Shown piece by piece: positions 8,470-17,892 of a stretch of DNA of 64,000 bases. Each line of letters opens with the position of its first letter. Position 1 is the first letter of the stretch. A model generated the notes under the pieces. It worked only from the letters and a program-made list of their open reading frames with translations. It had not been told where the DNA came from and did no database searches. The position numbers were made by a program, and so were the translations under genes. Origin of the DNA: SHXO01 sp964523885 (GTDB taxonomy: Bacteria > Pseudomonadota > Gammaproteobacteria > Burkholderiales > SHXO01); the NCBI GenBank assembly GCA_964523885.1, contig CAZFYX010000052.1, positions 1 to 64,000 on the forward strand, written 5' to 3'.

Positions 8470-9576
8470 TCAGCCCAGGCGCGGATAGTCGGTGTAGCCC
8501 TCGACACCTCCGCCATAGAAGGTCGCGCGGTTGTACGGCGTGAGTGCCGCGCCGCGCCGCACGCGCTCGGGCAGGTCGGGATTGGAGATGAAGAAGCGGC
8601 CGAAGGCGATGGCATCGGCCAGCCCCTTCGCCACCGTATCCTCCGCGGTGTCGGGCTTGAAGTTGCCTGCCGTGATCAGCACCCGGCTCCAGAGCGGCCG
8701 GAACAACTCGCAGGCCGAGGGGACGTTCTGGTGATCGACTTCCTTCTGCCCCGCCCCGCTCGCGCGCGGCTCGATCAGGTGGAGGTAGGCCAGGCCCAGC
8801 CGGTCGAGCTCCCTGACCAGGTGGCTGTACAGCGGCATCGGCTCGGCCTCGCCGCTGTCGTTGGCGATCCCGAAGGGCGAGAGGCGGATGCCGACCCGCT
8901 CCGGCCCCCATACACCGGCGACCGTGCGCGCCACTTCCAGAGGCAGGCGGCAGCGGTTCTCGATCGAGCCGCCGTACTCGTCCGTGCGCCGGTTGCTGCG
9001 GCTTTGCAGGAACTGCTCCAGAAGGTAGCCGTTGGCGCCATGGATCTCGACCCCGTCGAAGCCTGCAGCCTGCGCGTTGCGGGCCGCCTGCTCGTAGCTG
9101 TGCAGCAGGGCGGGGATCTCCTCGCGCAGCAGGGCGCGCGGCGTCGGGAACGGCTCACGCTTGAAGTCGGCCGTCATGGCAAGCCCCTCGGCGGCCACCG
9201 CCGAAGGGGCAACCGGCAGCGCACCACCGAGCTGGTGCGAAGGATGGGAGATGCGGCCGACATGCCACATCTGGAGGAACACCGTGCCGCCCTCGGCATG
9301 GATGGCTTCGGTGACGCCTTTCCAGCCGGCGACCTGCTCGGCCGAATGGATCCCCGGCGAGGCTGGCACGCCCTGCCCTTCCGGCGTCACCTGCGACGCC
9401 TCCGTGATGATCAGGCCCCCGCGGGTGGCCCGCTGCCGGTAGTACGCGGCATTGAGGGCATTGGGGACATTGCCCGGCGTGGTCGCGCGCATGCGCGTGA
9501 GCGGCGCCATGGCGATGCGATGGGCGAGCGTGTAGGGGCCCAGCTGCAGCGGCTGGAACAGGGCGGTGACGGTCAT
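8470..9576 (-). CDS. Old Yellow Enzyme family alkene reductase (NemA-like)
   Basis: The 368-residue protein is full length for FMN-dependent Old Yellow Enzymes, which reduce activated C=C bonds, nitroesters or maleimide-type compounds with NAD(P)H. Hallmarks are LFQPLQLGPYTLAHRIAMAPLTRMR at the N terminus (flavin-binding Thr and Met), IITEASQV, QMWHVGRISHPS, GFDGVEIHGANGYLLEQFL with its His-Gly-Ala-Asn pair, and the late AIAFGRFFISNPDLPERV phosphate-binding segment. It stands alone, convergent with the binding protein gene (7 bases between stops) and divergent from the GGDEF-EAL gene. An inverted repeat in the divergent gap may bind a regulator. Confidence 0.93.
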   Translation of the reverse strand: MTVTALFQPLQLGPYTLAHRIAMAPLTRMRATTPGNVPNALNAAYYRQRATRGGLIITEASQVTPEGQGVPASPGIHSAEQVAGWKGVTEAIHAEGGTVFLQMWHVGRISHPSHQLGGALPVAPSAVAAEGLAMTADFKREPFPTPRALLREEIPALLHSYEQAARNAQAAGFDGVEIHGANGYLLEQFLQSRSNRRTDEYGGSIENRCRLPLEVARTVAGVWGPERVGIRLSPFGIANDSGEAEPMPLYSHLVRELDRLGLAYLHLIEPRASGAGQKEVDHQNVPSACELFRPLWSRVLITAGNFKPDTAEDTVAKGLADAIAFGRFFISNPDLPERVRRGAALTPYNRATFYGGGVEGYTDYPRLG

Positions 9577-9647
9577 GGGATCCTGAGGTTCTGGTGCGGG
9601 AACAGGCCGGGGCGCGCAGGCTTCCGGGGCAGCACCGGGGGCCTGTG

Positions 9648-9663
9648 GTCGCGATCGTGCGAC
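9648..9663. promoter_or_regulatory. inverted repeat in the Old Yellow Enzyme / GGDEF-EAL divergent gap
   Basis: GTCGC, six bases, then GCGAC forms a perfect 5-base dyad, loosely extended by CCTG and CAGG outside. It lies 72 bases upstream of the oxidoreductase start. The dyad is short for such G+C-rich DNA, so this is only a candidate operator. Confidence 0.25.
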
Positions 9664-9757
9664 AGGTCAGCCCGGCCGGGCGCAACGGTAGCACACACGC
9701 CAATGCCATGGATCGAGGGCAACCCTCAACCCGTGCCGCCCGCGGCCGAAAACCCTC

Positions 9758-12067
9758 ATGACTGCGGGCTCCAAACCGCAGCGGAGACCGCCCTTGACCA
9801 GCCCCCCCGCCTCCCCCCCGGCCCAACCCGTCCAGGCCACGTCGCAGCACAGCGCGCTCGCGGCGCTCACGGATGCCGACAAGGACCGGGTGGTGGTGCT
9901 GCAGCGCGCGATCCTGGAAGCCGCAAGCCGCGGCGACGCCCCCCTCGAGATCGTCAACCAGGTCTGCCGCCTGGAGGAAGAACTGCTCCCCAACGCGGTC
10001 GCCTCGGTCATGCTCCTGGACGAGGCCACGCAGACGCTGAACGTCTACGCCGCACCGAGCATCCCCCCCAGTGCCATCGCCCGCCTGAACGGGCTGCGCC
10101 CGGGCCCGGGTGCGGGCTCGTGCGGCAACGTGGTGTTCCGGCGCGAGCCGGTGTTCGTCTGCGACACCCTCGCCGATGCCCGCTGGGACGACCTGCGGCA
10201 GTTCGCCCTCGACTTCGACCTGATGGCCTGCTGGTCGGTGCCGATCCGTGGCGTCGGGGGCGCCATCCTGGGCACCTTCGCCCTGTCCAGCTTCGAGCGC
10301 CGCACGCCGGACCCGTTCCACCGTGCCCTGCTCGACATCGGTGCCGCGGTGATCGGAATCGTGCTCTCGCGCAGCCGCGAGGGCGACCGCCTCCGCCTGC
10401 TCGGCCAGGTGTTCGACAGCAGCCGTGACGGCATCATGATCACCGACGAGACGATGCACATCGTGTCGGTCAACCCCGCCCTTGCCCGGACCACCGGCTA
10501 CGGCGAGGCGCAACTGCTCGGCCAGACCCCGGCGTTCCTGTGGTCTGCACGCCAGCCCGACGTGAGCCGCGCGATCTGGGAAGGACTCGTGCGGGACGGA
10601 CACTGGCAACACGAGGTCTGGAACCGCCGCGCCAACGGCGAGGAATATCCGGCGCTGCTGAGCGTGTCTGCCGTGCGTGACGGCGAGGGCCGCGTCACCC
10701 ATCACGTGGGCTTCCTGCTGGACATCTCCGAGCGCAAGGCGGCCGAGGAGAAGATCGCGTTCCTCGCCTACCACGATCCGCTCACGCGCCTGCCCAACCG
10801 CCTGCTGGCCCGCGAGCGCCTGGAACTGGCGATCGCGCTGGCCGGGCGCAGCGGGCGCAAGGTGGCGCTGCTGTTCTTCGATCTCGACGACTTCAAGATG
10901 ATCAACGACTCGCTCGGCCATGTGACCGGCGACGGGTTGCTCAAGGCGGTCGCCGAGCGGCTCCTGCGCTGCATCCGCGAGGGCGACACGCTGAGTCGGG
11001 TGGGCGGCGACGAGTTCCTGCTGGTGCTCGGCGACGCCACCAGCGTGGATGACGTCAGCACGGCCGCGCAGAAGATCGTGGCCGAGCTGACCGCCCCCTT
11101 CGATGTCGAGGGCAATGAGCTCACCACCAGCGTGTCACTGGGCATGGCGGTCTATCCCGACGACGGCCCGGACTTCGACACGCTGCTCAAGAAGGCCGAC
11201 ACGGCGATGTACAGCGCGAAGGAAGCGGGCCGCAACACCTATCGCTTCTACACCCGGCAGATGAATGTTGACGCGGTGGAGCACCTGCGCCTGCGTACCG
11301 GCCTGCGCCAGGCGCTGGAGCAGGGACAGTTCGTGCTGTACTTCCAGCCCCAGGTCGAGCTGGTCACGGGGCGCATGGTCGGGGCCGAGGCCCTCATCCG
11401 CTGGGAGCATCCCGAGCTGGGCCTGCTGGCGCCGGCCCGCTTCATCGGCATCGCCGAGCAGAGCGGACTGATCGTGCCGATCGGCGAGTGGGTGCTGCGC
11501 GAGGCCTGCCGCCAGGCCGCAGCCTGGCATGCGCAGAGCGGACGCGCCGACCTGGTCTGCGCGGTGAACCTCTCCGCACGGCAGTTCCGCCGCAACGATC
11601 TGGAGCGCAGCGTGGCGGGTGCGCTCGCCGACTCCGGGCTGGAGCCGGCCTGCCTCGACCTGGAGCTCACCGAGTCGATCCTGATCCAGGACACCGAGCA
11701 CGTGCTGGCGACGGTGAAGCGCCTGAAGGCGCTGGGAGTCCGCCTGTCGATCGACGACTTCGGGACCGGCTACTCCAGCCTGTCCTACCTGAAGCGCTTC
11801 GCGGCGGACAAGCTGAAGATCGACCGCTCCTTCGTGCGCGGGATGGCGGAGGACCCGAACGACGCGGCGATCGTGCGCGCCATCATCCAGATGGCACGCA
11901 GCCTCGGCCTGCAGACCATCGCGGAGGGTGTCGAGAACGACCGCGTGCGCGAGCTGCTGCTTGTCCAGCAATGCGACCAGGCCCAGGGCTTCCACTTCGC
12001 CCGGCCGCTGCCGGGCCCCGAACTGCTGCACTACGCCCGCCGTGAGCGGGCGGGCGCCGCGGGCTGA
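9758..12067 (+). CDS. GAF-PAS-GGDEF-EAL cyclic-di-GMP turnover protein
   Basis: The 769-residue cytoplasmic protein has four modules: a GAF domain (about residues 45-205), a PAS domain with the ISERKAAEE linker helix (about 215-330), a diguanylate cyclase domain with intact GGDEF near residue 415, and an EAL phosphodiesterase domain with EAL near residue 543. The inhibitory I-site REGD sits exactly five residues before GGDEF. The EAL part keeps TESILI, DDFGTGYSSL and AEGVEN, so it looks competent to hydrolyse c-di-GMP. Both activities may therefore be real, with the GAF and PAS domains tuning them to a small ligand or redox state. No transmembrane segment is seen. The first residues are Pro-rich and the exact start is uncertain. 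It is divergent from the Old Yellow Enzyme gene. Confidence 0.94.
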   Translation: MTAGSKPQRRPPLTSPPASPPAQPVQATSQHSALAALTDADKDRVVVLQRAILEAASRGDAPLEIVNQVCRLEEELLPNAVASVMLLDEATQTLNVYAAPSIPPSAIARLNGLRPGPGAGSCGNVVFRREPVFVCDTLADARWDDLRQFALDFDLMACWSVPIRGVGGAILGTFALSSFERRTPDPFHRALLDIGAAVIGIVLSRSREGDRLRLLGQVFDSSRDGIMITDETMHIVSVNPALARTTGYGEAQLLGQTPAFLWSARQPDVSRAIWEGLVRDGHWQHEVWNRRANGEEYPALLSVSAVRDGEGRVTHHVGFLLDISERKAAEEKIAFLAYHDPLTRLPNRLLARERLELAIALAGRSGRKVALLFFDLDDFKMINDSLGHVTGDGLLKAVAERLLRCIREGDTLSRVGGDEFLLVLGDATSVDDVSTAAQKIVAELTAPFDVEGNELTTSVSLGMAVYPDDGPDFDTLLKKADTAMYSAKEAGRNTYRFYTRQMNVDAVEHLRLRTGLRQALEQGQFVLYFQPQVELVTGRMVGAEALIRWEHPELGLLAPARFIGIAEQSGLIVPIGEWVLREACRQAAAWHAQSGRADLVCAVNLSARQFRRNDLERSVAGALADSGLEPACLDLELTESILIQDTEHVLATVKRLKALGVRLSIDDFGTGYSSLSYLKRFAADKLKIDRSFVRGMAEDPNDAAIVRAIIQMARSLGLQTIAEGVENDRVRELLLVQQCDQAQGFHFARPLPGPELLHYARRERAGAAG

Positions 12068-12338
12068 CCCGCGTCGGGTCGACGGCGGAAAGCGACCGGG
12101 CCCACGGTCTTGTCGCGCCCGGAGCCCGTCGAGGTGCCCGGGCCTGCCGCGCGATCCGGGCCGCCTGTCCCCCCGCGGGACTGGTCCCCGAGCGCATGCT
12201 GAGCGAGAATCGCGCTTCCCATGCGTAGCCGATTCCGATCGTCCAGCCGCAACCCGGGCGGCCGGACCCGCAGATGTCGCGCCCATCGCACAGCCGTCCA
12301 CCGGATCGCGTGAGCCCACGGCCTCGACCGGCGCAGCC

Positions 12339-13544
12339 ATGACGGTCCCCGTCGGTGACGCCATCACCCTGGCCCTGGCGGTCGCGGCCATCGCGCTCGG
12401 CATGGTCCTCAACCGGGCCATCCCGCTGTTCGGCCGGCTGTTCATCCCGCCCGCCGTGAGCGGCGGGCTCACGGTCGCCATCGCGCTCGAACTGCTTCGC
12501 CGCACGTACGGCTACGACGTCACCTTCGCCAGCGACCTGCGCAACCTGCTGCTGCTGGTCTTCTTCGCCTCGCTGGGCTTGTCCGCCCGGTTCCGCCTCC
12601 TGCGCTCGGGCGGGTGGGCGGTTGGACTGATCTGCCTGATGATCATGGTCACCATCGTGCTGCAGAACGTCATCGGCATCGCGGTGGCGAGCGCTTTCGG
12701 GATCCCCAACGCCCTTGGCCTGTTCTTCGGCAGCATCGCCTACCTGGGCGGTCACGGCAGCGTCGCGGCGTGGGCGCAGTCGGCCGAGGCCGCCAATCTC
12801 GGCCCGGCATTCGAGATCGGCATCGCGAGTGCCACGCTGGGCCTCATCGCAGGCGGGCTGGTCGGCGGGCCGGTGGCGAGCTTCCTCGACCGGCGCCCCG
12901 CGCGCGAGCGAACCGTGCCGGACAAGCCGGCGCTGACGCCGCCGGCCGCCAGCGAAGGGCAGATCCTGGCCCCGGAGTCCACCGACCGCTGGCTGCTTTC
13001 CCTCCTGATGATCGCGGCCTGTCTGGTAGGTGGAGAACTGCTCGGCCGCGCCGCCACGGCGGTTGGATTCCCGCTCCCCGCGTTCCTCACCGCACTGCTC
13101 GCTGCAGTCGTGCTCACCAATGCGGCCGACCTCATCGGTCATCCGCTCGACCTTCCGCGCACGGACCTCGTCGGCACGCTCGCACTGCGCATCTTCCTCG
13201 CCATGAGCATGCTGGGCCTCGCGTTCGGCACGCTGGGCACCTACCTCTGGCCGCTGCTGCTGGCGCTCGCGGCGCAGACGGCAGTCACCGCTCTCGTCGC
13301 CATGCTGCTGATCTACCGCGTGCCGGGCGGCGGGCACGAGGGCGCGGTCGCCGCAGGCGGCTTCATCGGCTTCGCGCTGGGAGCAATGCCGGTGGGCATC
13401 GCCACCATGAAGCGCGTGGTCGAGCGCAGCGGGCCGGCACCGCGCGCCTACGTGGTGGTCACCCTTGCGGCCGCGCTGTTCCAGGACAGCGCCAATGCCA
13501 TCCTGGTGCGGGTCTTCTTCTGGCTCGTCGGCGCACCCTCATGA
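12339..13544 (+). CDS. gltS: sodium/glutamate symporter
   Basis: The 401-residue integral membrane protein has about ten hydrophobic segments in two inverted halves and the two GltS signature loops: FGSIAYLGGHGSVAAWAQ in the first half and GGFIGFALGAMPVGIATM in the second. GltS imports glutamate with sodium. Length equals the family norm. The ATG at 12339 begins just ahead of the first membrane segment; upstream in-frame sequence is not protein-like. It stands alone on the plus strand, 271 bases after the GGDEF-EAL gene and 55 bases before an SDR gene. Confidence 0.88.
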   Translation: MTVPVGDAITLALAVAAIALGMVLNRAIPLFGRLFIPPAVSGGLTVAIALELLRRTYGYDVTFASDLRNLLLLVFFASLGLSARFRLLRSGGWAVGLICLMIMVTIVLQNVIGIAVASAFGIPNALGLFFGSIAYLGGHGSVAAWAQSAEAANLGPAFEIGIASATLGLIAGGLVGGPVASFLDRRPARERTVPDKPALTPPAASEGQILAPESTDRWLLSLLMIAACLVGGELLGRAATAVGFPLPAFLTALLAAVVLTNAADLIGHPLDLPRTDLVGTLALRIFLAMSMLGLAFGTLGTYLWPLLLALAAQTAVTALVAMLLIYRVPGGGHEGAVAAGGFIGFALGAMPVGIATMKRVVERSGPAPRAYVVVTLAAALFQDSANAILVRVFFWLVGAPS

Positions 13545-13599
13545 CGATCCCGGCGCGCGGTTTCCGCTAAGCTCGCCGATCGCCCATCGGAGCTTCCTC

Positions 13600-14379
13600 A
13601 TGCCTACATCACAGCTGTCCGGCGTCGCAGTCGTCACCGGAGGCGCGAGCGGCATCGGCGCCGCCTGCTGCCGCGAGCTCGCGGCGCGCGGGGCGCGCAT
13701 CGCGGTGCTCGACCGCGACGGCCGTGCGCAGGCCGTCGCGCGCGAGGTGAACGGCCGCGCCTGGCTCGGCGACGTTGCCGACCAGGCCGCGCTGGAGCGC
13801 TGCGCCGAGTCGATCGAGACCGAATTCGGCCCGGTGGAGATCCTGGTCAACAGCGCCGGGGTGATCCAGGTGCCGTACACGCCGCAGCGCCTGCCGATGG
13901 AAAACTGGGACGAGGTGGTGCGGGTGGACCAGCGCGGAACCTACGTGGCCTCGCTGGTGTTCGGCGCGCGCATGGTCGGCCGGCGTCGCGGCAGCATCGT
14001 CAACATCGCATCGATCGCCGGAATGCGCTCGATGCCGCTGCATGCGTACGCACCGGCGAAGGCAGCGGTCATCTCCATGACCGAATGCCTGGCGGCCGAA
14101 TGGGGGCCAGCGGGTGTGCGCGTGAATGCGGTCTCCCCCGGCTACACACGCACGCCTGCACTGCAAGCCGCGATCGACAAGGGCGAGCGCGACGTGTCCG
14201 CGCTCGCGGGCAACTCCGCGCTGGGTCGGCTGGTGGAACCGCTGGAGATCGCCCGGGCGGTCGCCTTCCTCGCCGGGCCCGATGCCGCGGCCATCACCGG
14301 CGCCAACCTGCCGGTGGACTGCGGCTGGCTGGTAGCCGGCTCGTGGCACACCTATGGCGGCCTGCGCAAGCCCGGGTGA
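13600..14379 (+). CDS. SDR-family NAD(P)-dependent oxidoreductase
   Basis: The 259-residue protein is a complete classical short-chain dehydrogenase. TGGASGIG at residues 13-20 binds the cofactor, NSAG follows, and the catalytic residues are Ser in NIASIAGM and Tyr/Lys in AYAPAKAAV. The acidic residue after the second strand (VLDRDG) suggests a preference for NAD(H). The C-terminal GANLPVDCGWLVAGSW is the usual substrate-loop end. The ATG at 13600 is the first codon of the homologous region. The substrate is not evident; the convergent neighbour is a DUF3237 protein. Confidence 0.92.
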   Translation: MPTSQLSGVAVVTGGASGIGAACCRELAARGARIAVLDRDGRAQAVAREVNGRAWLGDVADQAALERCAESIETEFGPVEILVNSAGVIQVPYTPQRLPMENWDEVVRVDQRGTYVASLVFGARMVGRRRGSIVNIASIAGMRSMPLHAYAPAKAAVISMTECLAAEWGPAGVRVNAVSPGYTRTPALQAAIDKGERDVSALAGNSALGRLVEPLEIARAVAFLAGPDAAAITGANLPVDCGWLVAGSWHTYGGLRKPG

Positions 14380-14385
14380 TCCACC

Positions 14386-14841
14386 CTACAGGACTTCGTG
14401 GACGTCGTAGGTCGGACCGCTCGGCTCGCGGCGCCCGGTGGCGACCGCCACGATGCGGTTGAGCCAGTCGTACTTCGGCGAGGCGGTCTCGAATACCGGC
14501 GTGGTGCGGAAATAGTAGCTGGCCGGATCCACCGGCTCGCCCCGGTTCAGCCGCGCGATCACATCCGCGGGGCCATGGCGCAAGCCGCGGTAGGTCATGT
14601 AGATCAACTGGCCGTCGTCGGTCTCGAGCGTGAGCCGGACGTCGAGCACCAGCACGCCATCGGGCCGCAGCAGCAGCCAGTCGCCGCCGGGACTTGGCTG
14701 GATCGTGCCGTTGAGCCGCTCTCCCTGGAAGCGTCCGCCGCTCACGGTGGCGATGCGGCGGTGGCCATTCGGCGTGGCGCCGAGGTCCACGACGCGCGGC
14801 ACGTCGATGACGACGGTGAACAGATGACGGGTCTGGATCAT
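14386..14841 (-). CDS. DUF3237 family protein
   Basis: The 151-residue protein has the DUF3237 pattern: an N-terminal strand with PRVVDLGATPNGHRRIA, the core GGDWLLLRPDGVLVLDVRLTLETDDGQLIYMTYRGLRHG, and the C-terminal YYFRTTPVFETASPKYDWLNRIVAVATG. The family folds as a beta barrel and has no established reaction. The ATG at 14839-14841 is the start of the conserved region; longer frames upstream are Arg-rich and not protein-like. It is convergent with the SDR gene and has no partner on its own strand. Confidence 0.9.
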   Translation of the reverse strand: MIQTRHLFTVVIDVPRVVDLGATPNGHRRIATVSGGRFQGERLNGTIQPSPGGDWLLLRPDGVLVLDVRLTLETDDGQLIYMTYRGLRHGPADVIARLNRGEPVDPASYYFRTTPVFETASPKYDWLNRIVAVATGRREPSGPTYDVHEVL

Positions 14842-15023
14842 GGCGACGCCTGTGGCAGGAGCTGGGTCGCTAATGGTAACGCGTCGCCAGCAGTGCCGGC
14901 GGCGGCCCGGGCGGAGGCCGCGAGACCGGTCCCGCCGCGGGGAGCTCGAGGCCGCCCGCGCATCCACCAGGCCACCAGGGTGGAACCCGCAGCACGCCCT
15001 GGGGAAAGCCGCGGGGTGACCTG

Positions 15024-15245
15024 CTAGTTGCGCGTGTACACGATCTTCATCGTGCCGCCTTCGCAGCTGCCCACGACCTTCCGGTCACCGACCTGGTCGT
15101 TGGGCAGCGCGTCCAGGGTGTAGTTCTTCACGCCCTTGGCATCGAGCTTCGCGGCGATCCCCGCCTTGACTTCGTCGCACGGGGTGCCGGCATATGCCAT
15201 GGGACTGATCAGCAGCGCAAGCGCGGGAAGGATGCTGGGCTTCAT
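15024..15245 (-). CDS. small periplasmic DUF1161 protein (YnfD-like)
   Basis: The 73-residue product has a signal peptide cleaved after AYA (about residue 19), then the DUF1161 pattern: CDEVKAGIAAKLDAKGV, followed by VVGSCEGGTMKIVYTR. Two cysteines at the ends of the mature chain would form one disulfide. Function is unknown in the family. A ribosome-binding site-like AGGAGC precedes the ATG at 15243-15245. It is monocistronic. Confidence 0.87.
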   Translation of the reverse strand: MKPSILPALALLISPMAYAGTPCDEVKAGIAAKLDAKGVKNYTLDALPNDQVGDRKVVGSCEGGTMKIVYTRN

Positions 15246-15532
15246 CGTTGCTCCTGGGTGACAGTTGGAGGATCGAATCCCCGGGCGTGCAGGCTGGGGC
15301 ACACCAGCGGGGACCTGGCGGATCAGAGCTGCTGTGATGAAGCAAGTTTCCGGCCGCGGCCCGCCCGGTCGCACGGCGCCGGTGGTCCGCTCCTTGCAGA
15401 CACCGCGGGTCCATGCATACGGCAAGTCGCATCGCCGGCACCGCATCCGCACCCAACCCGCGGCGCCGGCCGTGGGCTCGCTCCCCTGCGCAGCTATACT
15501 GGGTCCCTCCCTACCCTCGAAGCGAGTGCCGC

Positions 15533-15916
15533 ATGCCTGCCCGACTTGCGCCGCTGCTGGCGCTGCTGTTCGCCGCTCCCGCCTGGAGTGCCTGGACCCT
15601 GGTGACCGAGGCCGGGCCGGGGAACGTCTACGCCGACCCGGCCACGCTTTCCCGCAGCGGCGACCTGGTCCGCATGGCATGGCTGCTCGACTACCGCAAC
15701 TTCCAGCGCATGGTGGAGGTCGGCTACTGGTCGAAGCAGGCGGTGAGCGAGTTCGACTGCGCACAGCGGCGCACGCGCAACCTGTCGGTGTCGCTGCGTG
15801 CGGAGCACATGGGCCAGGGCCCGAGCCACTACGACGACGACACCGTCCGCGAATGGGAAGCGGTCGAGCCCGACGGCGTGACCGGGAAGCTGTGGCAGGC
15901 GGCCTGCGGAAAGTAG
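15533..15916 (+). CDS. secreted surface-adhesin-E-like small protein
   Basis: The 127-residue protein has a signal peptide (cleavage after AWS/A near residue 20) and a small beta-rich domain: W-T-L-V, VYADPATLSRSGDLVRMAWLLDY, a Cys in EFDCAQRRTRNLS, and a C-terminal Cys in WQAACGK. This pattern is common in proteins annotated as surface-adhesin E or as hypothetical exported proteins, where the two cysteines pair. TATACT at 15495-15500 could be its -10 box. The stop codon is 2 bases before the carbonic anhydrase start, so both are cotranscribed. The adhesin name is by resemblance only. Confidence 0.75.
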   Translation: MPARLAPLLALLFAAPAWSAWTLVTEAGPGNVYADPATLSRSGDLVRMAWLLDYRNFQRMVEVGYWSKQAVSEFDCAQRRTRNLSVSLRAEHMGQGPSHYDDDTVREWEAVEPDGVTGKLWQAACGK

Positions 15917-15918
15917 CG

Positions 15919-16548
15919 ATGCGCACGCTGGCCCGACTGTTCGACAACAACCGCCGCTGGGCGAGCGAGATCACCGAGCGCGATCCGGACTTCTTCGCCA
16001 AGCTGGTGAGCCAGCAGTCGCCGGATCATCTGTGGATCGGCTGCGCGGACAGCCGCGTGCCGGCCAACGAGATCGTGGGACTGCTCCCCGGCGAGCTGTT
16101 CGTCCACCGCAACGTCGCCAATGTGGTGGTGCACACCGACCTCAACTGCCTGTCGGTACTGCAGTACGCGGTCGACGTGCTCGACGTCGAGAACGTCATC
16201 GTCTGCGGCCACTACGGCTGCGGCGGCGTGCAGGCGGCGCTGCGCAACAGCCGGATGGGCCTCATCGACAACTGGCTGCGGCACGTTCAGGACGTGGCCC
16301 GCGAGCACGACGCCGAGCTCCAGCGCCTGGCGGACGAGAGCCAGCGCGTCAACCGGCTGTGCGAGCTCAACGTCATCGCGCAGGTCCTGCACGTGGCCGA
16401 GACCACCGTGATGCAGGACGCTTGGGCCCGCGGCAAGAAGGTCGAGATCCACGGCTGGATCTACGACCTGCACGACGGGCTGCTGCGGGATCTGCAGGTC
16501 GGCGTCAACGGTCCGGCCGAGATGGCACGGCTGCAGGCGCGCGGGTAG
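15919..16548 (+). CDS. can: beta-class carbonic anhydrase
   Basis: The 209-residue cytoplasmic enzyme interconverts carbon dioxide and bicarbonate. Zinc ligands are visible as Cys42 and Asp44 in IGCADSR, and His98 and Cys101 in CGHYGCGG. WIYDLHDGLL near the C terminus is typical of the Can/CynT type. The ATG at 15919 follows the previous stop by 2 bases, so translation is probably coupled to the small exported protein. Its 3' end overlaps the convergent protease gene by 44 bases. Confidence 0.95.
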   Translation: MRTLARLFDNNRRWASEITERDPDFFAKLVSQQSPDHLWIGCADSRVPANEIVGLLPGELFVHRNVANVVVHTDLNCLSVLQYAVDVLDVENVIVCGHYGCGGVQAALRNSRMGLIDNWLRHVQDVAREHDAELQRLADESQRVNRLCELNVIAQVLHVAETTVMQDAWARGKKVEIHGWIYDLHDGLLRDLQVGVNGPAEMARLQARG

Positions 16549-17695
16549 CGTGGCGGCTGCTCCCCGCCTCCAGGGAGCGGCTCAGCGACGGCGCCGCGTA
16601 CGCATCGCCTTCCGGCAGGTCGCCGGGCAGCAGCGGGCGCTCGGGCAGCGTGTACGAGACATCCCGGTATCGCCCCTCCCGGAACACCCGCAGGCTGACC
16701 TTCGCGCCGACCTTCAGGCCGCGGATGACCGCCTGCAGGTTCTCCTCCGAGGTCATCTTCGTCCCGTTGACGCTCACCACGATATCGCCGCCGAGGAGGA
16801 TCGACTCCTCGCCGAGGGTGAGCTCGATCTCCCCGCCGCGCAGCTCGGCCTTCTCGGCCGGGCTGCCGGGCTCGATCACCTCGACCAGCAGCCCCTCGAC
16901 CAGCGGCACCTGCAACAGCTTGCGCAGCTCGGGCTGGATGAGCTGTCCGTGGAACCCGAGCCAGGGGCGGATGATGCGCCCGTCCTTGATCAGCGCCGGG
17001 ATACTGGTTCGCGCGAGGTTGATCGGTACGGCGAAGCCGATGTTCTGCGCATCGCTGGCAATGGCGGTGTTCACCCCGATCACCTCGCCGCACCGGTTGA
17101 GCAGCGGGCCGCCGGAGTTGCCTGGGTTGATCGCCGCGTCGGTCTGGATCAGCGCTTCCATCGACAGCATCGGCGCGTCGGGGAGGGTGCGGTTCACGCC
17201 GCTGACGATGCCGCGGGTCACCGTCTGGTCGAGGCCGAGCGGGTTGCCGATCGCCACCACCTCGTCCCCGGGTCTGACCTGGTCGGAGTCGGCGAATCTG
17301 AGCATGGGCAGCGAGCCGCCCTTCGGCCGCTGGATCTGGATCACGGCCAGATCGTAGATGGGATCGGCTCCGACCAGGCGCGCGCGCTCCGTGGTGCCAT
17401 CGTCGAGCGTGACGAGCATGGTCTGCAGGCCGAACACCACGTGCGAGTTGGTCAGGATCAGCCCGCTCGCATCGAACAGGAAGCCGGAGCCCAGCCTCCT
17501 GGTCACGCGGTCGGTCTGCCGGTACGGGTTGATCGACTGCCCGGTGATGCGCACCACGGCGGGCGAGGCGTGCTCGTACACCGTGCGCACGGTGTCGGTG
17601 CACGCCGCGGTCCTGGCGTCAGGCGCGGCCTGCGCACACCCGCTGCACGCGAGCAGGCAGCCAAGCCAAGCGAGGAGGCGGAGAGGATCGATCAT
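16505..17695 (-). CDS. periplasmic HtrA/DegP-like trypsin-type serine protease with one PDZ domain
   Basis: The 396-residue protein has an N-terminal export signal with a lipobox-like LLAC at residues 14-17, so it may be lipid-anchored. The protease domain shows His85 (TNSHVV), Asp115 (YDLAVI) and Ser194 (GNSGGP), a complete triad. A single PDZ domain (about 255-350) follows, then a Pro/Arg-rich tail. Such proteases degrade or sense misfolded envelope proteins. Two PDZ domains are usual in DegP; one is as in DegS, but this protein lacks a plain DegS-like anchor. It is convergent with can (44-base overlap) and divergent from the FrhB-type gene. Confidence 0.9.
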   Translation of the reverse strand: MIDPLRLLAWLGCLLACSGCAQAAPDARTAACTDTVRTVYEHASPAVVRITGQSINPYRQTDRVTRRLGSGFLFDASGLILTNSHVVFGLQTMLVTLDDGTTERARLVGADPIYDLAVIQIQRPKGGSLPMLRFADSDQVRPGDEVVAIGNPLGLDQTVTRGIVSGVNRTLPDAPMLSMEALIQTDAAINPGNSGGPLLNRCGEVIGVNTAIASDAQNIGFAVPINLARTSIPALIKDGRIIRPWLGFHGQLIQPELRKLLQVPLVEGLLVEVIEPGSPAEKAELRGGEIELTLGEESILLGGDIVVSVNGTKMTSEENLQAVIRGLKVGAKVSLRVFREGRYRDVSYTLPERPLLPGDLPEGDAYAAPSLSRSLEAGSSRHATRAPAAVPSRPDR

Positions 17696-17835
17696 GCGGG
17701 CACGACGATGCGCGGGCGATGGCAGGAGGACCGGACTCTGGACACGGACGGCGCGCCTGCGTCGGAGGGCACTCTAGCACACGCGCCAGGACGCACGCAG
17801 CCGGATTGGGATGCCGCCGGCAAGGGCGGCGGGCC

Positions 17836-17841
17836 TATAAT
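17836..17841 (+). promoter_or_regulatory. perfect TATAAT -10 hexamer upstream of the FrhB/HCAR-type gene
   Basis: TATAAT lies 51 bases before the proposed TTG start. No good -35 hexamer is visible at standard spacing, so it may need an activator. Confidence 0.4.
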
Positions 17842-17892
17842 CCACCGCGCAACCACGCGTTGCCGCCCTGTCATTCACGGCACCTCGCCCAC

